Shown here: positions 34,957-44,378 of the stretch, piece after piece
Layout of the letters: each line of letters opens with the position of its first letter
How positions within the stretch are numbered: position 1 is the stretch's first letter
DNA from: Methylomusa anaerophila
Lineage (GTDB): Bacteria > Bacillota > Negativicutes > Sporomusales > Sporomusaceae
NCBI RefSeq assembly: GCF_003966895.1
Contig: NZ_AP018449.1
Coordinates: 255,424-319,423 of the forward strand
Direction: 5' to 3'
Length of the DNA: 64,000 bases
Translations under genes and position numbers: made by a program
The notes under the pieces: model-generated
What the model was told of the DNA's origin: nothing
Databases searched by the model: none
Seen by the model: the letters and a program-made list of their open reading frames with translations, nothing else

Positions 34957-36384
34957 TTACCTCATCTCTGTAGTTATATCTTTATCTACATCAAAGATTT
35001 TTCCCGGGTTCAGGATAAGGTTGGGGTCGAAAGCTTTTTTTACAGCTTTCATCAGTTCAAGTTCGCATGGCTGGATAACAGAACGCAAAAACTGTTTGCG
35101 TTTCAGCCCGATTCCATGCTCCCCGGATAGGCGGCCGCCAAGAAGATAGGCCGTTCTATACAGTTGTTGCCGGAATACAACAAGCTGAGCCTCCCAATCA
35201 GACAGCGGGACGGCTCCGGGCAGGATGCGCAAATGCATATTGCCGTCACCTGCATGACCGGCAATACGGTATTCAAAATGAAACTCGTTAACCAGAGCCT
35301 GAAGCTTCTCAATAAATGTCAAAAGTTCATCCACCGGGACAACGATATCCTCAGAAGCGCCAACCGGGTTCCCGGCCTGTATCGCCTTCCCCCATATCCT
35401 TCGCGCCTGCCATATTTTCTCTCCCTCAGCTTCCTCAATGCTTATACAACCGTAAGAATGACAAATTTCCTTAAGGCGGCCTTGTTTTTTCGCTAAATCG
35501 GCCGGATCCTGCGCCTCAAATTGTATAATCAGGCAGTCGCTTTCATGGCCGGCAAATGTGTTTTCCCGCTGGTAACGTTCAATGTCTGTTACTGTCTGCC
35601 TGTCCATCAGTTCCACCGAAATAGGATCAATTTCACTGTCTAACAATATCCCGACTAAATTAACAGCCGTAGATAAATTAGGAAAGGTTGCTAAAAAATT
35701 GGGTAATAACGGTGCAAGCCGCTGGAGTTTGAGCGTTACCTGGGTAATTATGCCCAAGGTACCCTCAGAACCGATAATCAGTCTAACCAGACCATACCCT
35801 GTGGCGTTCTTTTTCAAGCGTCCACCCAGCGTGACTATCTCGCCCTGCGGGGTTACTACTTCCAATGCATATACCTGATCGGCAGTGACCCCGTACTTTA
35901 CAGCCCGGTTGCCGCCGGCATTAGTCGCCACATTCCCGGCGATAACGCAGTCATCACTGCTGCAAGGGTCCCCGGCATAAAGCAATCCATGTTTCCGGGC
36001 TTCCTGCTGTATTGTTAGTGTACGGACTGCCGCTTCCACTACCATATATCTTGCTGCCGGATTAATTTGAATAATCCGGTTCATGCGGCGTAAATCAATG
36101 ACAATGCCTCCATTCACAGGTACTGCCCCTCCCGCCAGTCCGCTGCCGCCGCCACGGGGTGTTACGGGAATAAGTTGCCTGTTGGCCAGACGGACAATTT
36201 CAGCCACCTCCCCGGTGCTGGCCGGAAAAACAACCGCCTCAGGTGACTGCGACGGACCATCTTTGGTACCGGCATCATATGCATATTCAACCGGGACGTC
36301 CGAACCGGAAAATACATGATCGCTGCCGACAATTTTTCGTAATTCGGATAAGATTTCACCCGTAATTTTTTGGTAAATAGGCAT
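34957..36384 (-). CDS. FAD-linked 2-hydroxyacid oxidase/dehydrogenase (GlcD/D-lactate type)
   Basis: 475 residues of the vanillyl-alcohol-oxidase fold. The FAD-binding PF01565 part shows VTPRGGGSGLAGGAVPVNGGIVIDL-type sequence and DPCSSDDCVIAGNVATNAGG; the C-terminal FAD-oxidase domain ends in the GEHGIGLKRKQFL motif. Family members oxidise glycolate, D-lactate or other 2-hydroxyacids to 2-oxoacids. With the aminotransferase gene directly upstream, it could oxidise 2-hydroxy-4-methylthiobutanoate to the oxoacid of methionine. That substrate is inferred only from context. Confidence 0.82.
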   Translation of the reverse strand: MPIYQKITGEILSELRKIVGSDHVFSGSDVPVEYAYDAGTKDGPSQSPEAVVFPASTGEVAEIVRLANRQLIPVTPRGGGSGLAGGAVPVNGGIVIDLRRMNRIIQINPAARYMVVEAAVRTLTIQQEARKHGLLYAGDPCSSDDCVIAGNVATNAGGNRAVKYGVTADQVYALEVVTPQGEIVTLGGRLKKNATGYGLVRLIIGSEGTLGIITQVTLKLQRLAPLLPNFLATFPNLSTAVNLVGILLDSEIDPISVELMDRQTVTDIERYQRENTFAGHESDCLIIQFEAQDPADLAKKQGRLKEICHSYGCISIEEAEGEKIWQARRIWGKAIQAGNPVGASEDIVVPVDELLTFIEKLQALVNEFHFEYRIAGHAGDGNMHLRILPGAVPLSDWEAQLVVFRQQLYRTAYLLGGRLSGEHGIGLKRKQFLRSVIQPCELELMKAVKKAFDPNLILNPGKIFDVDKDITTEMR

Positions 36385-36459
36385 TGGGTACCCCTTCCCG
36401 ATCTCACCATTATTTGTATTTACTCAGGTCATGGATTGTCTCGAATTCCTTTAGGCTGA

Positions 36460-37638
36460 TCAGTTGCCATATTTAATTCGCTCAATATGTTCAAGTCTTT
36501 GGAGTGCCTTATGTAAAGTCTCCTCCGTCTTGCAAAAGGCAAATCTCAATATCAGCCGCCCTCTATTGGGATACACCCGGTAGAAGCCCGATAATGGAAC
36601 GGCCGCCACGCCAATTGTTTCGATGAGATGTTTGGCAAAAGCCACGTCATCGGACCAACCAAAGCGGCTAAAATCCGCCAAAAGAAAATACCCTCCCTGC
36701 GGCAGCAAGCATGGAATGCCTAAATGTTCCAGTCCGTTGATTAATAGATCGCGCCTGGTTGTATACTCACTTTTTAACTTTTGATAATAAGAGCCGGGCA
36801 GCCGGATGGCTTCAACAGCCGCCTCCTGCAACGGGGCGGCGGCACTAATTGTCAAATAGTTATGAGCTATCCTGATACCCTGGGTAAGCTGCGGCGGGGC
36901 TACGACATAGCCGAGCCGCCATCCTGTAACGCTATAAGTCTTGGAAAAGCCATTAACAATAATGGTCCGTTCTCTCATGCCGGCTATTGTCCATAGCTTT
37001 GCCGGCGTAATCCCGTCAAAAACTATTTCATCATAAATTTCATCGGTTAAGGCCGCGAGGTCATGCTGCCGGCAGATATCCGCCACAATGGCAAGCTCGT
37101 CAGGGTCAAAAACTCTCCCGGTAGGATTATGGGGTGAGTTTACAATAATAGCCTTCGTTCGCGGTGATAAGACTGCCGCAAGGGCATCACGTTCAATTCT
37201 GAAATTGGGCGGTCTGAGCTCAACATATACCGGCTTACCCCCGCAAAGAACAACGTCCGGCGCATAGATGGTAAATGCGGGCTCCAAAATTATAACTTCA
37301 TCACCCGGATTAACAATTGTCAAAAGCGAAGCCGCCATTCCTTCCGTCGCGCCACAGCAGACGGTAATCTCTGTTTCCGGGTCAAATTGCCCTCCATGTT
37401 GCCGGTGTAATTTCCCGGCAATACCTTTCCTCAATTCCTGGATGCCTTGTGAAAGAGCGTATTGATTGTAATCAGACTGTACTGCCGCTACAGCGGCGGC
37501 TTTTAGTTCCACCGGCGCCGGAAAATTCGGTGTCCCCCCGCCCAGGTCGATTGCGTTCCGGCTTTTGGCTAAAGTGGCAATCTCCCGAAATACAGGCAGT
37601 TGCAGGCCTCGAACCCGGTTAGCTAGAGATACCGTCAT
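36460..37638 (-). CDS. PLP aminotransferase class I (methionine/aromatic type)
   Basis: The start at 37638 (MTVSLANRVRGLQLPVF) has AAGGAAG seven bases upstream. Motifs are VNSPHNPTGRVFD, LTDEIYDEIVFDG and FSKTYSVTGWRLGYVV, with Lys in FSKT as the PLP Schiff base, and LRFAFCKTEETL at the end. The layout resembles YbdL/PatA-like aminotransferases, some of which make methionine from its 2-oxoacid. It lies between NifB-like and oxidase genes. Role in methionine regeneration is plausible but not proven. Confidence 0.8.
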   Translation of the reverse strand: MTVSLANRVRGLQLPVFREIATLAKSRNAIDLGGGTPNFPAPVELKAAAVAAVQSDYNQYALSQGIQELRKGIAGKLHRQHGGQFDPETEITVCCGATEGMAASLLTIVNPGDEVIILEPAFTIYAPDVVLCGGKPVYVELRPPNFRIERDALAAVLSPRTKAIIVNSPHNPTGRVFDPDELAIVADICRQHDLAALTDEIYDEIVFDGITPAKLWTIAGMRERTIIVNGFSKTYSVTGWRLGYVVAPPQLTQGIRIAHNYLTISAAAPLQEAAVEAIRLPGSYYQKLKSEYTTRRDLLINGLEHLGIPCLLPQGGYFLLADFSRFGWSDDVAFAKHLIETIGVAAVPLSGFYRVYPNRGRLILRFAFCKTEETLHKALQRLEHIERIKYGN

Positions 37639-37658
37639 ACACATCTTCCTTCTCTATG

Positions 37659-38924
37659 TTAAAGTGCGTTATCAGCTAATTGACTGGCAGCATATCGCAA
37701 ACCATTTTCCACTGTGTCGCAATACTCTACACTATATACTCCGTGTCTGCGCAGTTGCTCCTTGGCCTGATACCCGATACGCATTGTCAAAACCGCATCA
37801 CAGTCCTGCAATGTCTGGAAAACTCTATCCCGGTTGGTGTCTTCCTCATCGCATTCCGTCATGCCCTGGCAATATTGATCCGCTGTCCGGGTCTCCGCCA
37901 CATGAAATTCCTGACCATCGCCCTGATAAATAAGGAACTGCGATGCGTGCCCGAAATGCTGATCAACTATTTTGCCGTGTTTGGTTGTAACCGCAATCTT
38001 ATATTGCTTTCTTTCCAGGATTTGTGCCGCCGTCTCGGCCGGCGGACGGTTGCACATGCGAAATTCCTGCGAGCGGTCTTCATGCAAAAGTCCTACAGCG
38101 TCGGCCCGGCATTGCCGGCAATGCCGCATTTGCTGAATGTCAAGCTGACAAATATTCCGCATCTCATTGATTTCTTTCATACTGGTTTGGGGATAATCTT
38201 CAAACGCACTGCCGGGGGCGGGAATCAGGGGCATAATATTGGTAATAAACGCTCCCAGTTCTTTTACTTTTTTAACCAGATCGGGAATATGGCGGTCGTT
38301 GATCCCTTTGATCAGGACGATGTTGACTTTTACCAGCACCTCATGTTTAGCCAGGTATTCTATGCCGGCCAGCTGGTTTAGCGAAAGCAGCTCGGCTGCC
38401 TTGGCCCCTTCATATTTTTGTCCTTTGTAGGATACATGTTTATAAATTTTGGCGCCGATTTCCGGGTCCAACGCATTGGCGGTAACCGTAACATGATGAA
38501 TGCCAAGATCAACAATTTCCGGGGCATATTCCGGCAGCATCAAGCCATTTGTGGATAAACAAAAAGTAACGTCGTTATCGATTTCTTTTATCTGTTCGAT
38601 AGTTTCGCGGGTAAATTGCCAATCAGCCAGTGCATCGCCGGGTCCAGCTATCCCAACTACACTAAGTTCGGCAATTTGTTCTTTAACCCACTGGAATTTT
38701 TCCTTAGCAAGTTGCGGTGTCAAAACCTCGCTGGTTACGCCCGGCCTGCTTTCGTTCACACAATCAAATTTACGGTTGCAATAGTTGCACTGAATATTAC
38801 ACCTGGGGGCCACAGGTAAATGAATGCGGGCATATTTATGATGCGCATCGGCGGAATAACATGGATGCTTTTTCGTTCTCTCCAGAAGGTCCTGACTTAT
38901 GGTGCCCGGGCAAACGCAAGCCAT
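37659..38924 (-). CDS. nifB: NifB-like radical-SAM cofactor synthase with C-terminal NifX domain
   Basis: The ATG at 38924 has GGAAGAGG eight bases upstream. Radical-SAM cluster CNIQCNYCNRKFDC is followed by VNESRPG, the NifB signature. C-terminal residues from about 290 (AVTTKHGKIVDQHFGHAS) form the NifX/dinitrogenase-cofactor domain. NifB builds the carbide-containing 8Fe core of nitrogenase cofactors. Its presence says the nitrogenase-like pairs here carry a complex Fe-S-C cofactor. It has its own attenuator, 17 nt ahead. Confidence 0.9.
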   Translation of the reverse strand: MACVCPGTISQDLLERTKKHPCYSADAHHKYARIHLPVAPRCNIQCNYCNRKFDCVNESRPGVTSEVLTPQLAKEKFQWVKEQIAELSVVGIAGPGDALADWQFTRETIEQIKEIDNDVTFCLSTNGLMLPEYAPEIVDLGIHHVTVTANALDPEIGAKIYKHVSYKGQKYEGAKAAELLSLNQLAGIEYLAKHEVLVKVNIVLIKGINDRHIPDLVKKVKELGAFITNIMPLIPAPGSAFEDYPQTSMKEINEMRNICQLDIQQMRHCRQCRADAVGLLHEDRSQEFRMCNRPPAETAAQILERKQYKIAVTTKHGKIVDQHFGHASQFLIYQGDGQEFHVAETRTADQYCQGMTECDEEDTNRDRVFQTLQDCDAVLTMRIGYQAKEQLRRHGVYSVEYCDTVENGLRYAASQLADNAL

Positions 38925-38940
38925 GATTTTCACCTCTTCC

Positions 38941-39005
38941 TTTTAAACATGAAGGCCACAGAAACAGTCTCATTTCTGCAGCCTTCAGCTCATCTGATCA
39001 GCTTT
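38941..39005 (-). promoter_or_regulatory. Attenuator copy 7, between NifH-like and NifB-like genes
   Basis: Outer arms AGCT/AGGCT, inner stem TCAG/CTGA, terminator GAAGGC-GCAGAAA/TTTCTGTGGCCTTC. No separate promoter is evident, so it gates read-through from the NifH-like gene. Confidence 0.8.
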
Positions 39006-39013
39006 GCTGCTTT

Positions 39014-39889
39014 TTAGATACCGGCAGCTTTGCTGCGTACTTCTCCTGTCTCCATCGCCAGCAATTGGTCAGCCCATTGGGCAGCCCATTCTCTTAACTC
39101 GGATGTGGTCAAAGGCGACGGTACTTTGGATACGGTGGTTTCTACCACTCTTTTCGCCAATCTGCTGTAAACCTTGGCCTGCTCCGAGTTAGGCGCGGAT
39201 TCTATTGTGGTTTTTCCCTGAAGTTCCGCCTGAGTAACTGTTACTGAGCGAGGAATGTATTCCACGACTTGAGTCTTGGTTCGATTCACAAAGTCATCCA
39301 CGATTTCTTTTGCATAAGGGGCGTTGATGGAGTTGGCAATTAAGCCGCCTAAAAGAGCGCCGCCCGAATTGGAGTATTTCTGAATTCCTTTAAACAAGTT
39401 GTTGGCGGCATAAATCGCCATAAAGTCAGCCGAGGATACGGTGAACACATGCTCGGCAATTCCTTCGCGAATGGGGACGGCAAAGCCGCCGCAGACCACG
39501 TCTCCCAAAACATCATAAATGACCACATCCAGGTCCAGTTCGTCATATACTTTTAGCTGTTTTAAAAGTTGTACTGCCGTAATAATGCCCCGGCCGGCGC
39601 ATCCCACCCCGGGAGCCGGGCCGCCGGCCTCCACGCAGTAAACTCCATTATAGCCTTTAAAAATCACGTCATCAGGCTTTACCTGGCTTTTCTCCCGCAA
39701 AGTATCGAGAACGGTGGGAATGTAGGTGCCGCCCCTTAAAGTATTGGTAGAATCCGCCTTCGGATCGCAACCAAACTGCATCACTTTATAACCCAGTTTG
39801 GATAAAGCCGCGCTGATATTGGAGGTAGTGGTAGATTTACCAATGCCGCCTTTGCCATAGATTGCAATTTGTTTGATTTTTTTGCTCAC
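39014..39889 (-). CDS. NifH-like iron protein (ATP-dependent reductase component)
   Basis: A GTG start at 39889 follows AGGAGG by seven bases. The P-loop is [14 protein letters not shown]. The two Cys that hold the bridging 4Fe-4S cluster are in GVGCAGRGI and [28 protein letters not shown] is the switch II block. 291 residues is normal for NifH. It is the only such gene in the window, so it may serve both NifDK-like pairs. With NifB and no NifE, NifN or NifV, the set matches methylthio-alkane-reductase-type systems more than nitrogen fixation. Confidence 0.88.
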   Translation of the reverse strand: MSKKIKQIAIYGKGGIGKSTTTSNISAALSKLGYKVMQFGCDPKADSTNTLRGGTYIPTVLDTLREKSQVKPDDVIFKGYNGVYCVEAGGPAPGVGCAGRGIITAVQLLKQLKVYDELDLDVVIYDVLGDVVCGGFAVPIREGIAEHVFTVSSADFMAIYAANNLFKGIQKYSNSGGALLGGLIANSINAPYAKEIVDDFVNRTKTQVVEYIPRSVTVTQAELQGKTTIESAPNSEQAKVYSRLAKRVVETTVSKVPSPLTTSELREWAAQWADQLLAMETGEVRSKAAGI

Positions 39890-39918
39890 GTTGTGTCCTC
39901 CTGTCATTTTTTGTAAAA

Positions 39919-39986
39919 TAAAAAAGGCCAGACAACATTTCTGGAGAAATGTGTTCTGACCTTTGGTCTTTTACCAATCAGTCATG
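39919..39986 (-). promoter_or_regulatory. Attenuator copy 8, leader of the NifH-like gene
   Basis: Outer arms TGACT/AGGTCA, inner stem TTGGT/ACCAA, terminator GGTCAGAACACATTT pairing with AAATGTTGTCTGGCC, tail TTTTTTATTTT. The U-A and A-U swaps relative to the AGGCC copies are compensatory. Confidence 0.85.
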
Positions 39987-40006
39987 CAGTTCATTACCTT
40001 TTCCAT

Positions 40007-40035
40007 ATTATACTTAATATTTTTCAAAAACGCAA
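40007..40035 (-). promoter_or_regulatory. Promoter for the NifH-like operon
   Basis: TATAAT with TTGCGT 17 bp upstream on the minus strand, about 20 nt before attenuator 8. Confidence 0.55.
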
Positions 40036-40243
40036 GTTAATTTCAATAATCTTAACACTGCCAAATGATTCCGCTACTCATTTAACTAATTTCTTGACAA
40101 GTTCCGTGGCTAATGATAGCATGAAAAAAATAGCACCTTCATTTTAGGTAATTCCATATGCAATGGCTGATCAGGAAACTGAAGGCAAGTATAGGTTATA
40201 ACAAACTATAAACTATGCTTGGCCTTTTTTGTTGAGCGAGAGC

Positions 40244-40372
40244 GAGAGAATAGTTCCAAACGCCCATCTGCGTCGTTGCCTGAAATTTCGCGTCCTCAAC
40301 GTACACAATTCGTACGCCTCCGGCCTCGAAATCCCAGGCGCCTAGCATCTGAACATTTTGAACTATTCTCTT
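40244..40372. repeat. MITE-like element with terminal inverted repeats
   Basis: About 129 bp bounded by GAGAATAGTTC (40246) and its exact complement GAACTATTCTC (40360), with a further internal inverted repeat (GAAATTTCG versus CGAAAT) around a GTACGCCTCCGGCC core. It lies in the 5' flank of the only plus-strand gene. No coding capacity. Confidence 0.6.
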
Positions 40373-40413
40373 TGGAATAAGGAATCAAAATCTATAGAAA
40401 CAGGGTGGTTAAT

Positions 40414-41589
40414 TTGAAGGCAGTATGTTTTGATGATGTAGTAGACCGTAAAGGCAGCGGCAGCGCCAAATGGGACGATGCCGCCAGGCTTTTTGGCTCG
40501 GAGGATGTTTTACCAATGTGGGTTGCCGATATGGATTTTCCGTCTCCTCCCGCGGTGCTGGAAGCGCTTGCGGCCCGGGTTCAGCATGGGATTTTCGGCT
40601 ATCCCTCCCCCCATTCCTACGCGTATGACGCCGTTGCCGACTGGCTTGACAAGCGCCTTGACTGGAAGGCAGATCCCGGTTGGATGGTCAGTACTCCCGG
40701 CGTGGTTACAGCCATTACTTTGGCTGTGCAAACCTTTACCAAGCCGGGTGACAAAATTATCATTCAGCCGCCGGTATATCCGCCGTTTTTTTCCTGCGTG
40801 TTGAATAATAACCGGACTTTGATTGAAAATCCTTTGATTCATCAGGCGGGAGAATACCGGATGGATTTCGACGACCTGGCAAATAAAGCGCGGGATGCAA
40901 AAATGCTGATTTTGTGCAGCCCGCACAATCCGGTTGGCCGGGTCTGGTCACGCCCGGAGCTGACCACTTTGGCAAAAATCTGCGCGGATAACGGGGTTTT
41001 AATAGTGTCGGATGAAATCCACGGCGATCTGGTATATGCCGGCTATCGCCATATCCCTGTGGCGTCGCTGGAATCCGCCATTCCAAATCAGGCAGTAACT
41101 TTCATCGCCCCCAGCAAAACCTTTAATACCGCCGGTCTGTATACCTCTGTGGCCATTATCCCCGACAACAACCTGCGCCGTGAATTTGCCAAAACCGCCC
41201 AGCTACTGGGAATCGGTAAAAACAACGTATTCGGAATAACAGCCCTGGAAGCCGCTTACCGGTATGGCGCTCCCTGGCTGGACCGTTTATTGCCTTACCT
41301 CGCCGACAACGCCCAATATCTTACCCGGTATATAGCCGATAATATTCCGGCAATCAAAGTCGATAAGCCGCAAGGCACCTTTTTGGCCTGGTTGGATTGC
41401 CGCGACTTAGGGCTGGCGCCGGCTGCCCTGGCCAAATTTTTTGTGCAAAAAGCCAAAGTGGGGCTTAATGACGGTCTGACCTTCGGCAAACAGGGAAGCG
41501 GTTTCATGCGTCTCAATTTTGGCTGCCCCCGCCCCGTTCTCACGGAAGGACTTCACCGGATCAGGCAAGCGGTTTCTTCCCAATTATAA
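40414..41589 (+). CDS. PatB/MalY-type cystathionine beta-lyase (C-S lyase)
   Basis: The only gene I support on the plus strand. A TTG start at 40414 after GGGTGG gives KAVCFDDVVDRKGSGSAKWD; a GTG at 40405 is possible. Motifs: LPMWVADMDFPSPP, CSPHNPVGRVWSR, VSDEIHGDLVYAG, APSKTFNTAGLYTS (PLP Lys), FMRLNFGCPR. These define PatB/MalY beta-lyases that split cystathionine or cysteine conjugates to thiol, pyruvate and ammonia. Its 3' end overlaps the convergent MetY-like gene by 6 nt. Confidence 0.85.
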   Translation: MKAVCFDDVVDRKGSGSAKWDDAARLFGSEDVLPMWVADMDFPSPPAVLEALAARVQHGIFGYPSPHSYAYDAVADWLDKRLDWKADPGWMVSTPGVVTAITLAVQTFTKPGDKIIIQPPVYPPFFSCVLNNNRTLIENPLIHQAGEYRMDFDDLANKARDAKMLILCSPHNPVGRVWSRPELTTLAKICADNGVLIVSDEIHGDLVYAGYRHIPVASLESAIPNQAVTFIAPSKTFNTAGLYTSVAIIPDNNLRREFAKTAQLLGIGKNNVFGITALEAAYRYGAPWLDRLLPYLADNAQYLTRYIADNIPAIKVDKPQGTFLAWLDCRDLGLAPAALAKFFVQKAKVGLNDGLTFGKQGSGFMRLNFGCPRPVLTEGLHRIRQAVSSQL

Positions 41590-42762
41590 TCCGCATTTCT
41601 CGAATGACTGTTTCAGGTCGGCAATAATATCAGCGGCTTCTTCCAGACCTACACTAAATCGAAGATGACCGTTTTTAAATTCCGCGGGATAGAAGTGATT
41701 TCTTTCATCATCCGGGCCGACATAGACAATGAGGCTCTCATCATGGCCGATGGAAACAGCCGGAACAATTAGCTCAAGGGAGTTAACGAATTTATTGTGG
41801 GTAGCTGCATCGGCCTTCAGACCGAAAGAGAGAACTCCCGAATACAGGCTCATTTGTTTTTTCGCAATTTCATGCTGCGGATGGCTTTCCAGGCCGGGAT
41901 AGGCAACAAAGGCCACCGACGGATGCGCCGCCAGAAACAAGGCAACTTTCATGGCGCTTTCGCTATGTTGTTTCATGCGCAGCGGGAGAGTTACTACCCC
42001 GCGCATAATCAGCCAGGCGTTAAAGGGGCTGATAGCGCCGCCCAGATTAACCATTGCCTGACGTTTTATCTGGTCAATCAGTTCCTTGCGGCCGATGACG
42101 GCACCGCCCATGGAATCCCCATGACCATTAATATACTTCGTTAAACTATGTATAACAAGGTCGGCTCCAAGTTTGAGAGGCTGTTGTAAAAAAGGAGTGG
42201 CAAAAGTGCTGTCAACCGTAAGTAACGCTCCCCCAGACTTGGCAATTTTCGCTATTTCAGCAATATCGCTTACTCTTGTCGTAGGATTGCCGGGGGTTTC
42301 AATATGAATAATTTTTGTATTGGGACGTAATGCCTTCTTAATTTCCTCCAAATCGGCAGTGTCTAAAAGAGTCGTTTCCACGCCGTATTTACCGGGAAAG
42401 TACTCTTGCAGCAGTCTGTAGACGGCAATATAGGAAACGTTGGAACAAATGATGTGGGCATGCTGGTCCAAAAATGTAAAAAATACCCCGGCCAGGGCAG
42501 CAACGCCGCTGGCCAGCACTACGCAGTCCTCACCGCCTTCAAGGGCAGCCAGTTTTTCTTGCAGATAGATCTGGTTCGCTGACGTATTTCTGGTATAAAT
42601 CAACTGATTCGGATCACTCCAGTTAAGCGTTGACGCATCTTCCGGCAGCCGATAGCTGTTTGCCATCGTGATCGGGCGCCTTATGGCGCCTGTTTCTTTA
42701 TCAATGCCGTTCCCCACGTGGATACATTTTGTCCGGAAAGAAATCTTTGTTTTGTCAGCCAT
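41584..42762 (-). CDS. Cys/Met metabolism PLP enzyme (O-acetylhomoserine sulfhydrylase / cystathionine gamma-synthase type)
   Basis: 392 residues of the PF01053 family. The region SLTKYINGHGDSMGGAVIG contains the Schiff-base Lys (SLTKY), with VDSTFATPFLQQPLKLGAD and YTRNTSANQIYLQEKLAALEGG as further family blocks. Members use activated homoserine with sulfide, methanethiol or cysteine, or eliminate thiols. Beside nitrogenase-like genes it recalls the sulfhydrylase that captures methanethiol released by methylthio-alkane reductase. Its leader carries a strong promoter and attenuator. Confidence 0.83.
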   Translation of the reverse strand: MADKTKISFRTKCIHVGNGIDKETGAIRRPITMANSYRLPEDASTLNWSDPNQLIYTRNTSANQIYLQEKLAALEGGEDCVVLASGVAALAGVFFTFLDQHAHIICSNVSYIAVYRLLQEYFPGKYGVETTLLDTADLEEIKKALRPNTKIIHIETPGNPTTRVSDIAEIAKIAKSGGALLTVDSTFATPFLQQPLKLGADLVIHSLTKYINGHGDSMGGAVIGRKELIDQIKRQAMVNLGGAISPFNAWLIMRGVVTLPLRMKQHSESAMKVALFLAAHPSVAFVAYPGLESHPQHEIAKKQMSLYSGVLSFGLKADAATHNKFVNSLELIVPAVSIGHDESLIVYVGPDDERNHFYPAEFKNGHLRFSVGLEEAADIIADLKQSFEKCGL

Positions 42763-42802
42763 GATTCACCCTCTTTTCCTCTTAACGCTTCTGAACAAAC
42801 AA

Positions 42803-42865
42803 ATAAGACCAGGGAAAATACCCAATTGTATCTTCCCTTGGCCTTCATTTTTATGATCAGCCATT
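42803..42865 (-). promoter_or_regulatory. Attenuator copy 9, leader of the MetY-like gene
   Basis: Outer arms TGGCT/AGGCCA, inner stem TCAT/ATGA, terminator CCAAGGGAAGATAC/GGTATTTTCCCTGG followed by TCTTATT. Confidence 0.8.
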
Positions 42866-42904
42866 ACAGAGCTTAAACTATATATCAATTTCGAATTTTA
42901 TAAT

Positions 42905-42933
42905 ATAGTAATACTATTTTAGGACAATGTCAA
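42905..42933 (-). promoter_or_regulatory. Promoter for the MetY-like gene
   Basis: TTGACA, 17-bp spacer, TACTAT on the minus strand, in the gap after the radical-SAM gene, about 40 nt before the attenuator. Confidence 0.75.
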
Positions 42934-42957
42934 TGCGGTTTTTGTATTTCATTATAC

Positions 42958-44322
42958 TTAACCTGCTGACGGAATCATTGTGCCGGTATAAAAGTATTCA
43001 TTGATTTCCCGGTAAAGCTCTTTCAACCGCTCTGAGGGAATTTTGCAAATCCCTTCGTACGTTTCCGTAAAATGAATGCGCTCGTAATCAAGCTGATACG
43101 GTTTGATTGTACCTGCTTGCACCAAATCATCGTAGAAAGTCGAGCCAGGCAACGGACTGTATATACTCCAGGTGCTGCGGTCCAACTTGAGCTCTTTAGC
43201 CAGCTCAAAGGTCTTGACCACATCTTTTTCCTCCTCGCCCGGAAGACCGATCATAAAAAAGCCAAAGACTTTTACATATTTTCGGGCCAGCTTAACCTTT
43301 TCCTTAATCTGGTCCACGGTTATCCCTTTTCCCAATTTGGCCAGGCTCTGCGGCGAACCGGATTCGATTCCAAGGTCCACTTGCGTCAGGCCGGCCCGCT
43401 GCATCAGTTGCAATTCTTCTTCATTTATCAGGTCAATACGCGTGTTGGCCTGCCAGGCTATATCCACCTTACGCTCAATTAAAATTTGGGAAAAGTCTCT
43501 GGTCCATTGGCGATTAAGATTCAAAATACTGTCTTTAAACCAAATACCGTCCAGATGGTATTTATTTTTCAAACCGATAATTTGATCTACAACCAGATTG
43601 GCTGATTTTACCCGCCATTTTCGTCCCATTGTCTGATGCACTGCGCAAAAACTGCAGGGAAACGGACATCCTCGGGAGACAAGCATGGAGACTCCGCGTA
43701 TATCCCGCAATAATTGGTTATGCTGGATATACCGTTCAACGGGGAAAGAATCATAGGCTGGCGCCGGTAAACTATCCTGGTCGATAATTAATGTCTTTTC
43801 CTTAATAACGCTTTTGTCACCTTCGCGGTAACATAGGCCGGCAACGTCCGCAATGGAACTGCGGCCTTCCAAAGCAGCGACAAGTCCGCCTAAAGCCTGT
43901 TCGCCTTCGCCGCGGATAACAAAATCAACACTGTCGTTCGCCAGCACCCCGGCAGGATCAAGGGTGGGATGCACTCCCCCCAGGACAACTTTCGCCGCCG
44001 GGGCCGCTTGCCGGGTTAAAGCGGCTACTTTCAGCGCTGCCGGCAGCGTGGTGGTCATCGCACTTACTCCTACCAGACCGGGCTGGCGGTCGGCTATCGT
44101 CTTAGCCAATTCGGCGCTATCCATTAACAAACCTTGCATATCAATTAATTCAACCTGATAGCCTTGTGTTTTCAGATAGGCATAAAGGGAGGCAAGTCCC
44201 AACGGTGGTTCAAAGGGGGCAACGTAAAGGTTGCCGCCCTTAACCCAGTCAAGGTAACTATTATATCTGTTACTGAATTGTTGCCCATCATAAAATGCCG
44301 GATTAACCAATAGGATTTTCAC
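42958..44322 (-). CDS. B12-binding-domain radical SAM protein
   Basis: 454 residues. An N-terminal cobalamin-binding domain (LVNPAFYDG; GVSAMTTTLPAALKVAAL; LGGVHPTLDP) is followed by the radical-SAM core with canonical CPFPCSFC (CX3CX2C) and the SAM-binding GIESGSPQSLAKLGKG. This is the BchE/HpnP-like class B methylase/cyclase group. The start is GTG after AAGGAGG. It is the last gene of the transporter operon starting near 49 kb. Substrate unknown. Confidence 0.83.
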   Translation of the reverse strand: MKILLVNPAFYDGQQFSNRYNSYLDWVKGGNLYVAPFEPPLGLASLYAYLKTQGYQVELIDMQGLLMDSAELAKTIADRQPGLVGVSAMTTTLPAALKVAALTRQAAPAAKVVLGGVHPTLDPAGVLANDSVDFVIRGEGEQALGGLVAALEGRSSIADVAGLCYREGDKSVIKEKTLIIDQDSLPAPAYDSFPVERYIQHNQLLRDIRGVSMLVSRGCPFPCSFCAVHQTMGRKWRVKSANLVVDQIIGLKNKYHLDGIWFKDSILNLNRQWTRDFSQILIERKVDIAWQANTRIDLINEEELQLMQRAGLTQVDLGIESGSPQSLAKLGKGITVDQIKEKVKLARKYVKVFGFFMIGLPGEEEKDVVKTFELAKELKLDRSTWSIYSPLPGSTFYDDLVQAGTIKPYQLDYERIHFTETYEGICKIPSERLKELYREINEYFYTGTMIPSAG

Positions 44323-44378
44323 ACATCCATCCTCCTTCGCGATTCACTGTTTAGGTATGCACCACTCTCTACTCTTGC

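Noticed and set aside
19396-39889. Genuine nitrogen-fixation genes (nifHDKENB)
   Set aside because: NifDK-like proteins are shorter, altered around the cofactor ligands, dispersed, and no NifE, NifN or NifV is present; context is sulfur metabolism.
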